Positions 35,201-43,205 of a stretch of DNA of 64,000 bases are shown here, piece by piece. A model generated the notes under the pieces. It saw nothing but the letters and a program-made list of their open reading frames with translations, was not told the origin of the DNA and made no database searches. The stretch is from Pseudomonas sp. NFR16 (GTDB lineage: Bacteria; Pseudomonadota; Gammaproteobacteria; Pseudomonadales; Pseudomonadaceae). Where the stretch lies: positions 62,001 to 126,000 of the forward strand of contig NZ_FNYJ01000006.1 in the NCBI RefSeq assembly GCF_900108875.1, given 5' to 3'. How positions within the stretch are numbered: position 1 is the first letter of the stretch; every line of letters begins with the position of its first letter. The translations under genes were made by a program, and so were the position numbers.

Positions 35201-35631
35201 TCCTGAATCAACTCATCCAGCAATCCGTCGCTGTTGATAGGGTTGTTCCAACCTAGAGGGAGAACGACTTTTTTCTCGATCCAGAGGCGCAGAAAAGTCA
35301 TTTTCAGAATGGAGGTCAGCGGGGCGATCGAAGAGGCGACCATCGAGGCTGGCATATCTGGAATGGCCGTTTTGATGATCTCTTCGCGCTCTCGGGTTCC
35401 CGAAAAGCAGCAGATGAGCAACTGCTCGACCTGGGCACGTTTGATTGCAAAGAAAGGACGTGGGCCCAAGTCGTTCAGAGCCAACAACGCCTTCAGCGTT
35501 CGTCCACCGTCCGGGTTGTTGTAAAGCTTCCAGTAACGATGGCGCACATCGATCATTGCCAAGTCGAAAGTTGGGCCAATTTCTTTGCTTTTGATCAGCC
35601 AGATAAGTTTTTCGTGCGAAGGATTGATCAT
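32236..35631 (-). CDS. gmtZ: Gamma-Mobile-Trio integrase GmtZ-like (VPA1269 family)
   Basis: Encodes 1131 residues. The first 550 residues are unique. About 600-830 resembles a diverged tyrosine-recombinase core: TPHGLRAGFVSEAIKFLPP (the H-x-L-R box), GQWLTGQSEALVSYYSI (the G-H/W region and a candidate nucleophile Tyr). It is followed by a Cys cluster CPFSNICPK and CCSACHFAIRG, probably zinc-binding, and a helical tail. It overlaps the upstream recombinase gene by 4 bp (ATGA) and is followed 12 bp later by the GmtX-like gene. Together this fits the large middle protein of the Gamma-Mobile-Trio. It is intact in length and frame. Confidence 0.75.
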   Translation of the reverse strand: MINPSHEKLIWLIKSKEIGPTFDLAMIDVRHRYWKLYNNPDGGRTLKALLALNDLGPRPFFAIKRAQVEQLLICCFSGTREREEIIKTAIPDMPASMVASSIAPLTSILKMTFLRLWIEKKVVLPLGWNNPINSDGLLDELIQEHKESCPMLFKIRALNPKSSLVFDGTMSDKNRQLRSTGWLRLLVASNLHNPESFTAELARDLKERSFGHKSELARFYTDDFSVFFADASNNPWMREHVDRILAESRDKLREARKQGQEVGKQNQVSRYHAQLVEKTRSYFEGTEHGIPTFAALFSDANALNRAFRMDGLDELPPGLEMLPEKVVQFCRLINATYRAFLKSKRLENQKNHKSCLYQMIAYCGPYLYQFFMDRDGNLDAYPTTFNDFTCAIYITADADLLKEVGNYEKELPETLLKMINIIVDIDKNTPETHYAKIYPIEDFFDYIIGQSAVIPNADKVRNSFSPDCYPAQSKKWGTVKKPIPRMYFSTFLSMMYSLEYLTMHLNAMADGIEPGVVAGELKWPNLSELVHSSEWAGLWGTGQLSCASVDLNALNYTPIFYFQGKPRPFSYIPRFYRISDRHINGEVQPRVVMNDVRSTLLMCETGIRQQHLVWLDLDRYANYVERQMKRPLAPLLVSTDKAHGEWTSIVSDRVIQILDRQNAWYRRCTCPSFQEQIWYNTNEGSKFGRLRPLFRLATTPKNWMNYDPFRLLLLCLQYFIKAVQGDVSCPDIVWCKPSADSTEERQYITNHTVESLSSITASTLTSDYTPHGLRAGFVSEAIKFLPPSIVGQWLTGQSEALVSYYSIFDETDLGMTHQQMLCMSLMSNHDKLSAGDFPDLAATIARLNQTLQKDIAADPAGAIAKHRLMSLSSVKRESDTGLDRIIAKEVSELAFNTTHICPFSNICPKEVLDLFGEPNCCSACHFAIRGVIHLPAISAKKDKYRELMASTLTLIQQYLTRKPSARISTELDQLEAENDRFAREACLLEAIENQLIYMHEHGLDDELIVKDREGVQQHYEHMSLPEEARVLKRLIDFQNFPDTSSEDLSMRLAQLRHILLLKEGDIAKILGVDPDSAKAIATRLAAQISSMVKSGAISEFDVFAASSGDVSTIKRLVSGADSMLQLTHMVA

Positions 35632-36206
35632 GCTGCCTCCAAGGCCAGTTGCCGTAGTTGTTTGATTTCATGTTGGTGATAAGCAATTCGCGCTTGAAGG
35701 ACTGTTTTGGGCCCTCCGCTCAGCCGTGCAAAGTTTGCAGCGGCCATCGACGCATATAGAAGATGAGCATCTTGGCGCGCATAGCGCTTAGTCGTTTTTA
35801 CCCGTGCATGCCCCATGAACTGTTTGACCCTATCGAGTTCCAGTCCATATTTACGGCTACTGTGAGGGTTTGGATTGGGGCAGTGATTGAGTAGGTAATA
35901 CCCATACATGTGCCGTAAGGAGTGAAACCCGTACGAGCGACCAGTAAGCTTCTTGGCGGCTTTACTGATGCGCTCATACAATCCTTGGTAACCGTTATGC
36001 ATCGGCTCGCCGTCCTTCAGGCTTCGCACCAGAAAGTCATGTCTTACAGGTGCCATGAGAGGCTGCTTTCGCATTTCTGCCTTATATTGTTCCAGGGCCA
36101 CCCAGAACATCGAGGCGAAGGGTTCAATCAAGAACGTTTCCGAATGGGCTCTTCCCTTATGAGGTAAACCGTCAATTTCTGTCGCTGTCATGTACTTGAT
36201 GAGCAC
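35628..36206 (-). CDS. gmtY: Tyrosine recombinase GmtY-like, apparently 5'-truncated
   Basis: Encodes 192 residues in the open part. It is the C-terminal catalytic half of a tyrosine recombinase: YGFHSLRHMYGYYLLNH (box II with H-x-L-R-H), VKQFMGHARVKTTKRYARQD (the GH and the nucleophile tyrosine). The N-terminal core-binding domain and the first catalytic arginine, normally some 40-60 residues before this start, are missing; a stop codon closes the frame at 36243-36245. Other frames upstream do not supply the missing half. So the gene looks cut by a rearrangement, which would leave the trio unable to move by itself. It overlaps the GmtZ-like gene by 4 bp. Confidence 0.7.
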   Translation of the reverse strand: MLIKYMTATEIDGLPHKGRAHSETFLIEPFASMFWVALEQYKAEMRKQPLMAPVRHDFLVRSLKDGEPMHNGYQGLYERISKAAKKLTGRSYGFHSLRHMYGYYLLNHCPNPNPHSSRKYGLELDRVKQFMGHARVKTTKRYARQDAHLLYASMAAANFARLSGGPKTVLQARIAYHQHEIKQLRQLALEAA

Positions 36207-36245
36207 GTTGCGCCTGGTGTTGCACGGGACTCGTTCAAACGTTTA

Positions 36246-36775
36246 GCGACTTGACTCAATGTGGCGTCTCCATATGGCTTTCATTGGATTTAGCAACAAC
36301 GCCTCATCCGCCGCAAGCCAAAACGCCTCTTCAAAATCCCGCGATAATTTTATGGTCATGCAGGAGTGCAGTTGTCGTCGAGGCCGGCTTGCGCGCCTTT
36401 CATGGCGAAGCCTGTTCCGCGGAGTCAATCAGGATAATGTGTTTGCGAAGGGCAAGCCGGGCGCGCCGCCGCGATGGCCCACACCTGAGACGTGAGGATA
36501 GGATTGTGGAGCAGGGCGTTGGAGTGGGCCGGTTGCTATCCTATCGGGATGCCACATGATGCGCATCGGAGCAGATCCGGGCCGGCTCAATTACATGGCT
36601 CGGGATCCACAAATCAGGGCGATGCAATGCCTGCAGCTGGCAGTCTCAGCCTGCGCTGTAACGCAGCGCTTCATAGCCGTTTATAATGGGGGGGAACACT
36701 GATTGGATCCATTGTGATGTCCTGAGTATTAGGTCATATTGGGTAGGCCAATCCGTCGTTATCAGAGGTTTAGCT
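36246..36775. other. Rearranged sequence upstream of the truncated recombinase
   Basis: Short frames on both strands (for example minus 36243-36428, plus 36259-36495) carry no recognised product. The change from recombinase to this sequence at about 36240 marks the probable breakpoint. No insertion-sequence ends are visible. Confidence 0.5.
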
Positions 36776-37000
36776 ATGCCGAACGTTTACGTTGAGCAAC
36801 AGCCTCCTGGCCGTCCCGAGGGTAGCCCGATCACCGGCTACCACTTGAAATTGGCTGGCGGCACAAAGGCTGTCGACACGACATTCACTACCCAAGCCGA
36901 GGCGATTACCAAGGCAAAAGCACTAGGGCACAAGCCTAATGTTGCGCGTGTCAGAAACACCAGCATCGGTAATCCTGATCACTGGCGCAGCGCAGACTGA
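36776..37000 (+). CDS. Small DUF2188-like protein
   Basis: Encodes 74 residues from MPNVYVEQQPPGRPEGSPIT. AGAGG lies before the ATG; the frame is open further up without a site. The layout (short beta strand, Gly-rich turn, then TTFTTQAEAITKAKALGHKP and RVRNTSIGNPDHW) resembles DUF2188-type small proteins common next to mobile DNA. The function is unknown. It is the only plus-strand gene in the right half of the island. Confidence 0.6.
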   Translation: MPNVYVEQQPPGRPEGSPITGYHLKLAGGTKAVDTTFTTQAEAITKAKALGHKPNVARVRNTSIGNPDHWRSAD

Positions 37001-37557
37001 TCAATCAGTGACGAACGTGCAGTGACTCAGCGCGGTCTGCTTGACCTGATGGAAAAGATGACCTGCTGAGAGTCGACCGTCTCACACACTCAGATCACCG
37101 TTGCTGGTGGCTCCTAGCGTGGGTATCACGCTGAGATCGAGGAAATGTTTGGTTTCCAGAGGATGGGCGTGTTAGCATTGTCTTACGCATCGTTAAGGTG
37201 CGATTCGAACTTAAGGCCCCGTGCTTGCTACTTTGTACTCTCTTGAAGGGTACCGGGAACGCAACTTGCGAATGCTCTACTCGGACAACATTGCTCGGGT
37301 AAGCTTGGGTAGCTAGGTTAGATGGGTTGGCTCGTTCCGGAGCGTCCCAGCCTTTGGCCTACTAGCCATAAGACACGTGATAGAAGCCTCTGCTTCTTGG
37401 GTTTGCAATGTTATTCCTTTCGAAGGAAAACCAACGGCCAGTTTATCTGGCCGTTGTCGTTCCTGTCATCTGGCCAGCGTCGTCGCCAAGCGCTGTGTTA
37501 CCAAGCGCAAGTCAAGGCAGCCAAGCTTGGCCAAGCCTGCTGCCCTTTATCATTTAG
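37001..37557. other. Intergenic region with one strong hairpin
   Basis: No supported gene. It includes a perfect hairpin at 37433-37455 and is otherwise featureless by eye. Confidence 0.5.
37433..37455. terminator. Hairpin, probable terminator
   Basis: AACGGCCAG, a TTTAT loop and CTGGCCGTT form a perfect 9-bp stem, followed on the plus strand by TGTCGTT. It probably ends transcription from one or both sides (small gene at 36776 on the left, gene pair from the right). Confidence 0.55.
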
Positions 37558-38427
37558 CTAGCGACGAACATGGTCGTTTGGCGAGATGTTGAGGTGAGGA
37601 TTGCCCTCCTGTTTCGCTTGGGGACTGTGGCAGCCGTAGAATTGTCCCTTCAGTTTTCTGTCCCCTCTCGTACAGTCGTAATGAAACAACCGATCATACG
37701 GAGCTCCTAGACGCCAACGACCTGCGAGTAGACACTGCCGTTCGTGCTCAGCGCTGTCGCGAGCAAATCCATGGCGGTCATTACCTGGAGGATGAAACTC
37801 AACTCCTCGCTTATCTACATAACAGCTCTTGGTCTTACCAGGTAGTCGCACCCCAGGATGCGCCTTGGCAAACGTTGCACGATGCTGCGTCAGCGCCGTC
37901 TGGATACAGAAGCCATCACCGATCGCTCGGTGGAGGTTCTTCAGCGTCGGTACGTAGGTATCGGAATCGAAATTTTTTGGCGGCAGCAACCACGGGGTGG
38001 TGGCGGCTCGCGATTGCAGCTCATCCTTCAGGATTGGAAGAGCGGCACGTGCAGTCGCGACTTGGCGTGCCAGCGTTGCGACCAGTGATTTTGCAGCTTT
38101 CACCACCGATCCACCATTTTCGTTGTCCCATTTCCAGCAGACAGGAATCATTAGCGTATGAGGGAAGAAGGACTCAACGAAAAAGTCAGTGCTTTCATCA
38201 TCCTTCACAAGATAGAAAATCGCCAGAGAGACGGCTTGGTGGACGTCTTTGTTCGCATACTGGCGGAAGTGCTCGGCGAAGAAGTCTACGTTTCGCTGAC
38301 GGTAGGATGCACCTGATGGCATGGCATCAATGAAAAACCTTGCCTTCCGTGCAAACTCAGCGTTTCTGGCTTCAACAGCTTCCCGCAACTCCTTTGGAAT
38401 GCCAGCAAACCCGAATACGTAATCCAT
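37558..38427 (-). CDS. Hypothetical protein, second gene of a coupled pair
   Basis: Encodes 289 residues, no signal peptide or membrane helix. The N-terminal 150 residues are helical (VDFFAEHFRQYANKDVHQAV). The last 110 contain a Cys/His-rich stretch (KSCYVDKRGVEFHPPGNDRH, RLFHYDCTRGDRKLKGQFYG) that could bind metal or nucleic acid. The ATG overlaps the stop of the upstream gene by one base (TAATG), so translation is coupled. The family is not recognised. Its place between a mobile module and defence genes suggests a defence cargo. Confidence 0.6.
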   Translation of the reverse strand: MDYVFGFAGIPKELREAVEARNAEFARKARFFIDAMPSGASYRQRNVDFFAEHFRQYANKDVHQAVSLAIFYLVKDDESTDFFVESFFPHTLMIPVCWKWDNENGGSVVKAAKSLVATLARQVATARAALPILKDELQSRAATTPWLLPPKNFDSDTYVPTLKNLHRAIGDGFCIQTALTQHRATFAKAHPGVRLPGKTKSCYVDKRGVEFHPPGNDRHGFARDSAEHERQCLLAGRWRLGAPYDRLFHYDCTRGDRKLKGQFYGCHSPQAKQEGNPHLNISPNDHVRR

Positions 38428-39083
38428 TACTTCCTCATCAGTTTTGCCACAATATCCAAAGGAATTGAAACGCGCGCCAGCTCATCGTCCGTGAGGCACT
38501 CAACAATTTTCGAGAGCAGCGAGTCAACTAGCGGGCCTCTTGGATTGCGGACATAGCCAATTTCGATCTGGTATGCGTTTGCGAAACGTTCGATGAAGGA
38601 GCGAAGTATTACGGGGTTGGCAGCCTGCTCTGGTGTGGGAAGAAAAGTCCCTTCCAGGGCGATCCCACCCAGAGGGGGCGTCTGGCCAGCGGCAACATCC
38701 ACATACGATAACGTCGGCTGCGTTAACACGTACCGCGTGCGCTCGTGTTTGATAGGTCGCAGAAAGGCGGCTTGCAGCGCTCTGTTTACGTCACTCAGCG
38801 GAAACTCAGGTGGCCGCATCGTGGTAGACAGGGCTGGGTCGGCTGGCGATTGACCTTTTGGCACAACCCCAAACACCAATCGGTCAGTATTCGATTGTAC
38901 GATGTCGAGTTCGTCGCTCAGGTGGTCAGTGATGAACTTTGTAAGTTTGACGCCGTTGAGTTCATCACGAATTTTTATACCCTGCGCACTGGCGAGATGA
39001 CCGATGGCGGCAAGCAGCAGCGCCTGGCCCGTCTTGCCATAGTGGGCATGGGTTGATTCTAGGATGAAGTTTCGAAAATCCAT
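38427..39083 (-). CDS. Hypothetical protein with possible OST-HTH/LOTUS-like N-terminus
   Basis: Encodes 218 residues. Residues 1-75 (FRNFILESTHAHYGKTGQAL, LLAAIGHLASAQGIKIRDEL, KLTKFITDHLSDELDIVQSN) have the length and pattern of the winged-helix OST-HTH/LOTUS domain, which binds RNA and often sits in defence or RNA-processing proteins. This is a resemblance only. The rest, with TRYVLTQPTLSYVDVAAG and IEIGYVRNPRGPLVDSLLSK, is unknown. It is the first gene of a two-gene unit with the 289-residue gene (one-base overlap). Confidence 0.5.
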   Translation of the reverse strand: MDFRNFILESTHAHYGKTGQALLLAAIGHLASAQGIKIRDELNGVKLTKFITDHLSDELDIVQSNTDRLVFGVVPKGQSPADPALSTTMRPPEFPLSDVNRALQAAFLRPIKHERTRYVLTQPTLSYVDVAAGQTPPLGGIALEGTFLPTPEQAANPVILRSFIERFANAYQIEIGYVRNPRGPLVDSLLSKIVECLTDDELARVSIPLDIVAKLMRK

Positions 39084-39444
39084 TGAAAGACGTATTCCTA
39101 TAGCGAAGCATGATGAGGGGGTAGCGGGATGGCGATGGATCTACTTATGAGTCTGTACTGCCTTGGCCGTATGTTCTGATCGGTATCCCGATCCGTACCG
39201 AGGGCTACCTGACAGGAACTGGATCCAAAAGTAGCGTAATGCCATCCCTCGTGTCTAGACGCAGAGATGCGAGGTTCAGCCGAATTCAGAGCCATCAACG
39301 TTCGAGGTTGTGTAGATTAGCCCTAGCCTTGCGCCGTAGCGCCCATATAGCATCCCTGTCCGTACGGAGCCTCGATCTCGGGTGACGATGGCTGAGTGGG
39401 CGTGCTGGGTAAATATTATGGGCATCGGCTGACGACTCCACCGA
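39084..39444. other. Intergenic region, promoter of the coupled pair
   Basis: A short minus frame (39098-39298) is not convincing. No repeats or hairpins stand out. Confidence 0.5.
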
Positions 39445-40833
39445 TCACCAGCGTCGGTTTTCCTTTAGGCGGTCTTTGATCTCCGGCACAAGGAATGCCA
39501 AGACGGTGTTGTACTGAACATCTTGCTGAAATGCAGGGGCGTGCCCTTTCAGCGCGCTTCGAATGAGTGCTCGACGTTTCTGCCAAGTCTTGTTCGTATC
39601 CTGTGCGAGTAGCATCTCATGTTGATTAAAGGCATCCAGCGTCCATCCGAAGGGGAGCAGGTAAGCCTTGTAATGATCGTAGGCATGGTTCGCTACATTT
39701 AGCAGGCGTGGCCAACGGTATCCCACCGGCTCACCGTACCGCGCGCTGAGGACGATAGACACCACCCCATGGAAATGCCCATCGTCGAATGATTGAGGTA
39801 GTTCCAGGTGGGGTAGGACATCGTTGATGCGAGCCCTTAGCGGTATCCAAGCCTGTTCGGCATCTTTCTCATACTGAGGAGAAAGAGTCCTCCAGAAATC
39901 GTGGAATTGCTGCCTGAGCGCGGCTTCGCCGATGCTCGTCTCCAAGGCCTTGCGATGCGTCAGATAGTCGTAAAAGTAGACCAGTTGCCTATCCGTATCG
40001 ACCGTCAGTTGGTCAAGGGTAATTTCCTGCGTGATCCACTCATTCACGATGATCCGCCCGTTGATATGAGGGACGGCGTACCAGCAAACCATGACCATGC
40101 GTTCCGCTTCCAATGAGCGAGCAAGCGTGTGGTCATTCACGATGAAAACATTGAGGTTGTTCAGATAGAAGATGTCTTCCTCGGCGGTACGCGTCTCATG
40201 AGGGTTGAACCCTTGAAACACCCAAATGATCGCGCCTCCATTGAGCCGATAGAACTCTCGCCGGCCGACGATCTCTGTGAGAAAAGTGGTCGATAGCTGC
40301 ACTTCGAACGCAAATCGTTGTGTTGCGCGATACACCTGCACATCGGGCTTACGCCAGGTTGCCCGCTCTGCCACTGGCATCCCTCGCCAGACCTTTTCCA
40401 CTTCAGGCTCAGAGCAGTGCACATCAGCGTAGAGGCTGTCCCGGATGATTCGTTTCAGGGTCTGGTGCGCGACGCTTTCCTTCGCCGCGTTGTACTTCAT
40501 CCGGTTGATCTGATCTGCGCTGAAAGCTCCTCGGGTAGAGATGGGGCAGTCTCGTACACCTTCCTCTGAAGTGTGATGCCTGAAATGAAAAAGTCGCTGC
40601 TGAGTCAGCACAAGCATCACAGCGCCGCCACAAAGCCTGCAGGTCATCCAAGGTTGGTCGGGATCGCGCGCATAACGTCCTGCCAACTCGTTTCTATCCT
40701 GGATGACCTCAACCAGATCTCGGGTTAGAAACGCCTGTACATCCACCTGCGCCCCGATATCGAGATCCATGATGTCGGTCAGCAGCATCTGGTCGGTAGG
40801 GGCTGCTGACTGATAGGTGTAAATCTTGGACAT
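39445..40833 (-). CDS. CoiA-like nuclease, DUF6035 family
   Basis: Encodes 462 residues. A zinc finger of the CoiA type starts at 65: C-R-L-C, then LFHFRHHTSEEGVRDC (H83, H86 or H87, C96). The PD-(D/E)xK nuclease core follows: RKPDVQVY with D164 and RFAFEVQLS with E177-x-Q179, then IVGRREFYRLNGGAIIWVFQ. This combination matches DUF6035/CoiA-like proteins. CoiA relatives act on incoming single-stranded DNA or in defence. It starts only 36 bp behind the ATPase gene of the three-component ABC system, same strand, so it is probably the last gene of that operon and may be its nuclease partner. Confidence 0.75.
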   Translation of the reverse strand: MSKIYTYQSAAPTDQMLLTDIMDLDIGAQVDVQAFLTRDLVEVIQDRNELAGRYARDPDQPWMTCRLCGGAVMLVLTQQRLFHFRHHTSEEGVRDCPISTRGAFSADQINRMKYNAAKESVAHQTLKRIIRDSLYADVHCSEPEVEKVWRGMPVAERATWRKPDVQVYRATQRFAFEVQLSTTFLTEIVGRREFYRLNGGAIIWVFQGFNPHETRTAEEDIFYLNNLNVFIVNDHTLARSLEAERMVMVCWYAVPHINGRIIVNEWITQEITLDQLTVDTDRQLVYFYDYLTHRKALETSIGEAALRQQFHDFWRTLSPQYEKDAEQAWIPLRARINDVLPHLELPQSFDDGHFHGVVSIVLSARYGEPVGYRWPRLLNVANHAYDHYKAYLLPFGWTLDAFNQHEMLLAQDTNKTWQKRRALIRSALKGHAPAFQQDVQYNTVLAFLVPEIKDRLKENRRW

Positions 40834-40869
40834 GAGTTGCGTGGCCTCCGTGCCTACGAGCTACGTCAA

Positions 40870-42729
40870 TCAACGCCTTTCGGCAGCCTGCCAATGCGAC
40901 GGGATCAAGGCATTCTGGCCTCTGAATTCAGGCAGCACATTCACATTGGGCACATTCTCGAAAAGCCTTATCGGAACGTGCTCCAGAACGATCATCTGAA
41001 ATTCCGCGGAATAGTTTTTTCGCATGCGGTTGACGAAGCTGCCCAGCAGCTGGAACGCCTGGCTGACTTTCGCCTGATCCGAATACTTCAGGGTGACCTC
41101 ATCCATGATTTGTTCTTCACCGTAGTAGGGTCGGCTAGGTTGATCGATGAACAGGAACGCCGGAACGAATTTTCCTCCTTTATCGATGGCTACCTCATGC
41201 AGCGCCAGAAACATGAACAAGTGGAGGAACATGTGGTTCGAACTGCTGCCTACGTTTTCGATGAAGGACGACTTCGGCCTTCTGAGCTGCAGCTTTTTCG
41301 ACTCATAGTTAAACGAAGGCAGGAAGTTCGCGTAATTGTCCATGGCACCAGCTGCTTCGCTTAGAAGCTGCAATGCCACGTCGTTGATCTGTCCAACGGT
41401 GCCATTGCGAACAGTGGCGACATCGACCACCGCCATCCCTTCGAGCTGCTTGGAAAGCCTTTCGATCTCGCCATCATAATCTTCGGGGCTGTCGGTTGAG
41501 ACGGTGCTGTAGGTCTCAAGCTTAGTCTCGATACGAGTAACAAACTTGACCAGCTGGATCGTGTCTTCAAAGGACTTCTGCGCCTTAGGCAATGACTCAA
41601 TGAGCTTCAATTGTTCCTCTTTCTGCTCAGTTAGCTCGGTCATCATTGCCGTGACTTGGGTGTCGACAGGTTGCTGGGTAGATGTCGCGGCCTTCAGTGC
41701 TTTCAGGTCGACGTTCAAGCTGTCGATGAGGTCGTCAAAGAGATCTGTTTTGAGGAGCTGGGACGTCTGATCCAGCAGCGTGTCCAATGGCTTGAGGCTG
41801 TCGCGCGTGATGTTGAGCGCAATCTTGTATTGCTTGTGCTCGTCAGAGAACTCGCGAAGTCTGCGCATGCGCCGGTTGATTTCAAACAGCTTGGAGCGAG
41901 CGGTGGAGAGGCGCTTGGCATCCTCGCCAGTTGCTTCGGGGGTCGGCACCCCTTTGACGACGTCTCGCAAGAACTCAATGGTGACTTCTTTAGGCACCTC
42001 CTCAATCAGGCCAAATTCCGCCGCGCTCGCGGCCAGTTGGCGCGCCTCCTTTTCGAATAAATGCCGCCCGCCGCTGATGACACGCTTCTTCTTTTCCAGG
42101 CGCTCAATCGCGCGATTAAGGTCATCACGGCGCTCTCGCTGCTCGATGTTTTCCAAGCTGTCGATCCCCAACCCCAAATCCAGTACCCGAGGAAGAGCAA
42201 CGCGATACCTGTCCTCCTGCTGGTGGTCAAAGTAGGCTGTCGTGTTCGTGATGATGTCGTCAGAAATGGTGTTGTAGAGCAGGAAATATCGAAACGAAAC
42301 CTGAGTGCCGTAGCGAACCCCACGCCCGCCATACAATATGACGCTGCTGTCCAGGCTGAACTCGCTCTGAAGGATCGCCTTGATGTCTTCGCTGTTGGCG
42401 TTGGCCTGCGGCAGAGCAGGTAGTTCGCCAATGCTGGAGAAGTACAATTCATCGGATACTGTCTGTGCGTGGGGGCTGCGCCTGGCGATGACCAGCTCTT
42501 TGGCATTGACATAGAATTTGATGCCATACCACGCCACAGTATCGTTGATCACGGCATGCGGAATGTTGTGAGTGCTGGACAACAAGCAGTAGTCGATGAT
42601 GTGGAGCAGCGAGGTCTTGCCTCGGTTGCTGCTGCCCGACAACACGTTGATACGACCACGTTCAAAGTTTACGTCTCGGGTTTCGCCGCTGTGCGACCAA
42701 AGGCGGATGGTGTCGATGCCGAATTTCAC
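40870..42729 (-). CDS. DUF3732 ATPase of a three-component ABC (ABC-3C) system
   Basis: Encodes 619 residues: an SMC/RecN-like ABC ATPase with Walker A at 31-40 (SGSSNRGKTS), a coiled coil from about 200 to 420, and a C-terminal half with the DUF3732 hallmark GSSSNHMFLHLFMFLALHE and Walker B FLFIDQPSRPYYGEEQ. In ABC-3C systems, proposed as phage and invader defence, the ATPase senses or remodels DNA and controls an effector through the middle component. The gene overlaps the middle-component gene by 4 bp. All ATPase motifs look intact. Confidence 0.9.
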   Translation of the reverse strand: MKFGIDTIRLWSHSGETRDVNFERGRINVLSGSSNRGKTSLLHIIDYCLLSSTHNIPHAVINDTVAWYGIKFYVNAKELVIARRSPHAQTVSDELYFSSIGELPALPQANANSEDIKAILQSEFSLDSSVILYGGRGVRYGTQVSFRYFLLYNTISDDIITNTTAYFDHQQEDRYRVALPRVLDLGLGIDSLENIEQRERRDDLNRAIERLEKKKRVISGGRHLFEKEARQLAASAAEFGLIEEVPKEVTIEFLRDVVKGVPTPEATGEDAKRLSTARSKLFEINRRMRRLREFSDEHKQYKIALNITRDSLKPLDTLLDQTSQLLKTDLFDDLIDSLNVDLKALKAATSTQQPVDTQVTAMMTELTEQKEEQLKLIESLPKAQKSFEDTIQLVKFVTRIETKLETYSTVSTDSPEDYDGEIERLSKQLEGMAVVDVATVRNGTVGQINDVALQLLSEAAGAMDNYANFLPSFNYESKKLQLRRPKSSFIENVGSSSNHMFLHLFMFLALHEVAIDKGGKFVPAFLFIDQPSRPYYGEEQIMDEVTLKYSDQAKVSQAFQLLGSFVNRMRKNYSAEFQMIVLEHVPIRLFENVPNVNVLPEFRGQNALIPSHWQAAERR

Positions 42730-43205
42730 AACTCTACCCTTAGGTTTAGATATAGATCATCTTCCGACGTCTGCAGCAGGTGCGCGATTTCCGATGAGGC
42801 TTTTGCGATCAAAGCGGCGCGCTTGCCGAATTCCTTGCTGACCACGAAAGGCGTGGTTTCGGTCAAGACGGTGTCGAAATTCAGGTAGCCCAACTGGTGC
42901 AAAAGCTGAATCGCGTTGACTGAATGGGCGAGGCTGCTGTGGAAGCGTCGATCAAAGTTGGCGACGAAGTCGGGGCGGATAGCCAACAAGGAAGCAACCT
43001 CTCTGGATCGGGTGCGTTCACTCGCCAAGAATTTTGTCATTTCACTGTGCATCACGATCGGCATGATCAGCAGTGCTTTCGCCAAGCTGAGCGAGCGGGT
43101 GTGGCGGAGCACTGACCCTATAGCCACTGCGGCTATCCCAGCGTTGTTGTACCCGCTCCAAGCACGAAAGGTCAGAGGCGAGAGTTTTGGATCATCAAGG
43201 CTCAT
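42726..43205 (-). CDS. ABC-3C system middle component
   Basis: Encodes 159 residues, helical, with FRAWSGYNNAGIAAVAIGSV, LIMPIVMHSEMTKFLA and an acidic end. This is the usual small protein between effector and ATPase in three-component ABC systems. It overlaps both neighbours by 4 bp (ATGA), so all three are made together. It is thought to bridge the ATPase and the effector. Confidence 0.85.
   Translation of the reverse strand: MSLDDPKLSPLTFRAWSGYNNAGIAAVAIGSVLRHTRSLSLAKALLIMPIVMHSEMTKFLASERTRSREVASLLAIRPDFVANFDRRFHSSLAHSVNAIQLLHQLGYLNFDTVLTETTPFVVSKEFGKRAALIAKASSEIAHLLQTSEDDLYLNLRVEL

Noticed and set aside
36243..36428. Possible N-terminal half of the truncated recombinase in an upstream frame
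   Set aside because: The frame ends in a stop immediately before the recombinase frame and carries no core-binding pattern or catalytic arginine box, so it does not restore the protein.
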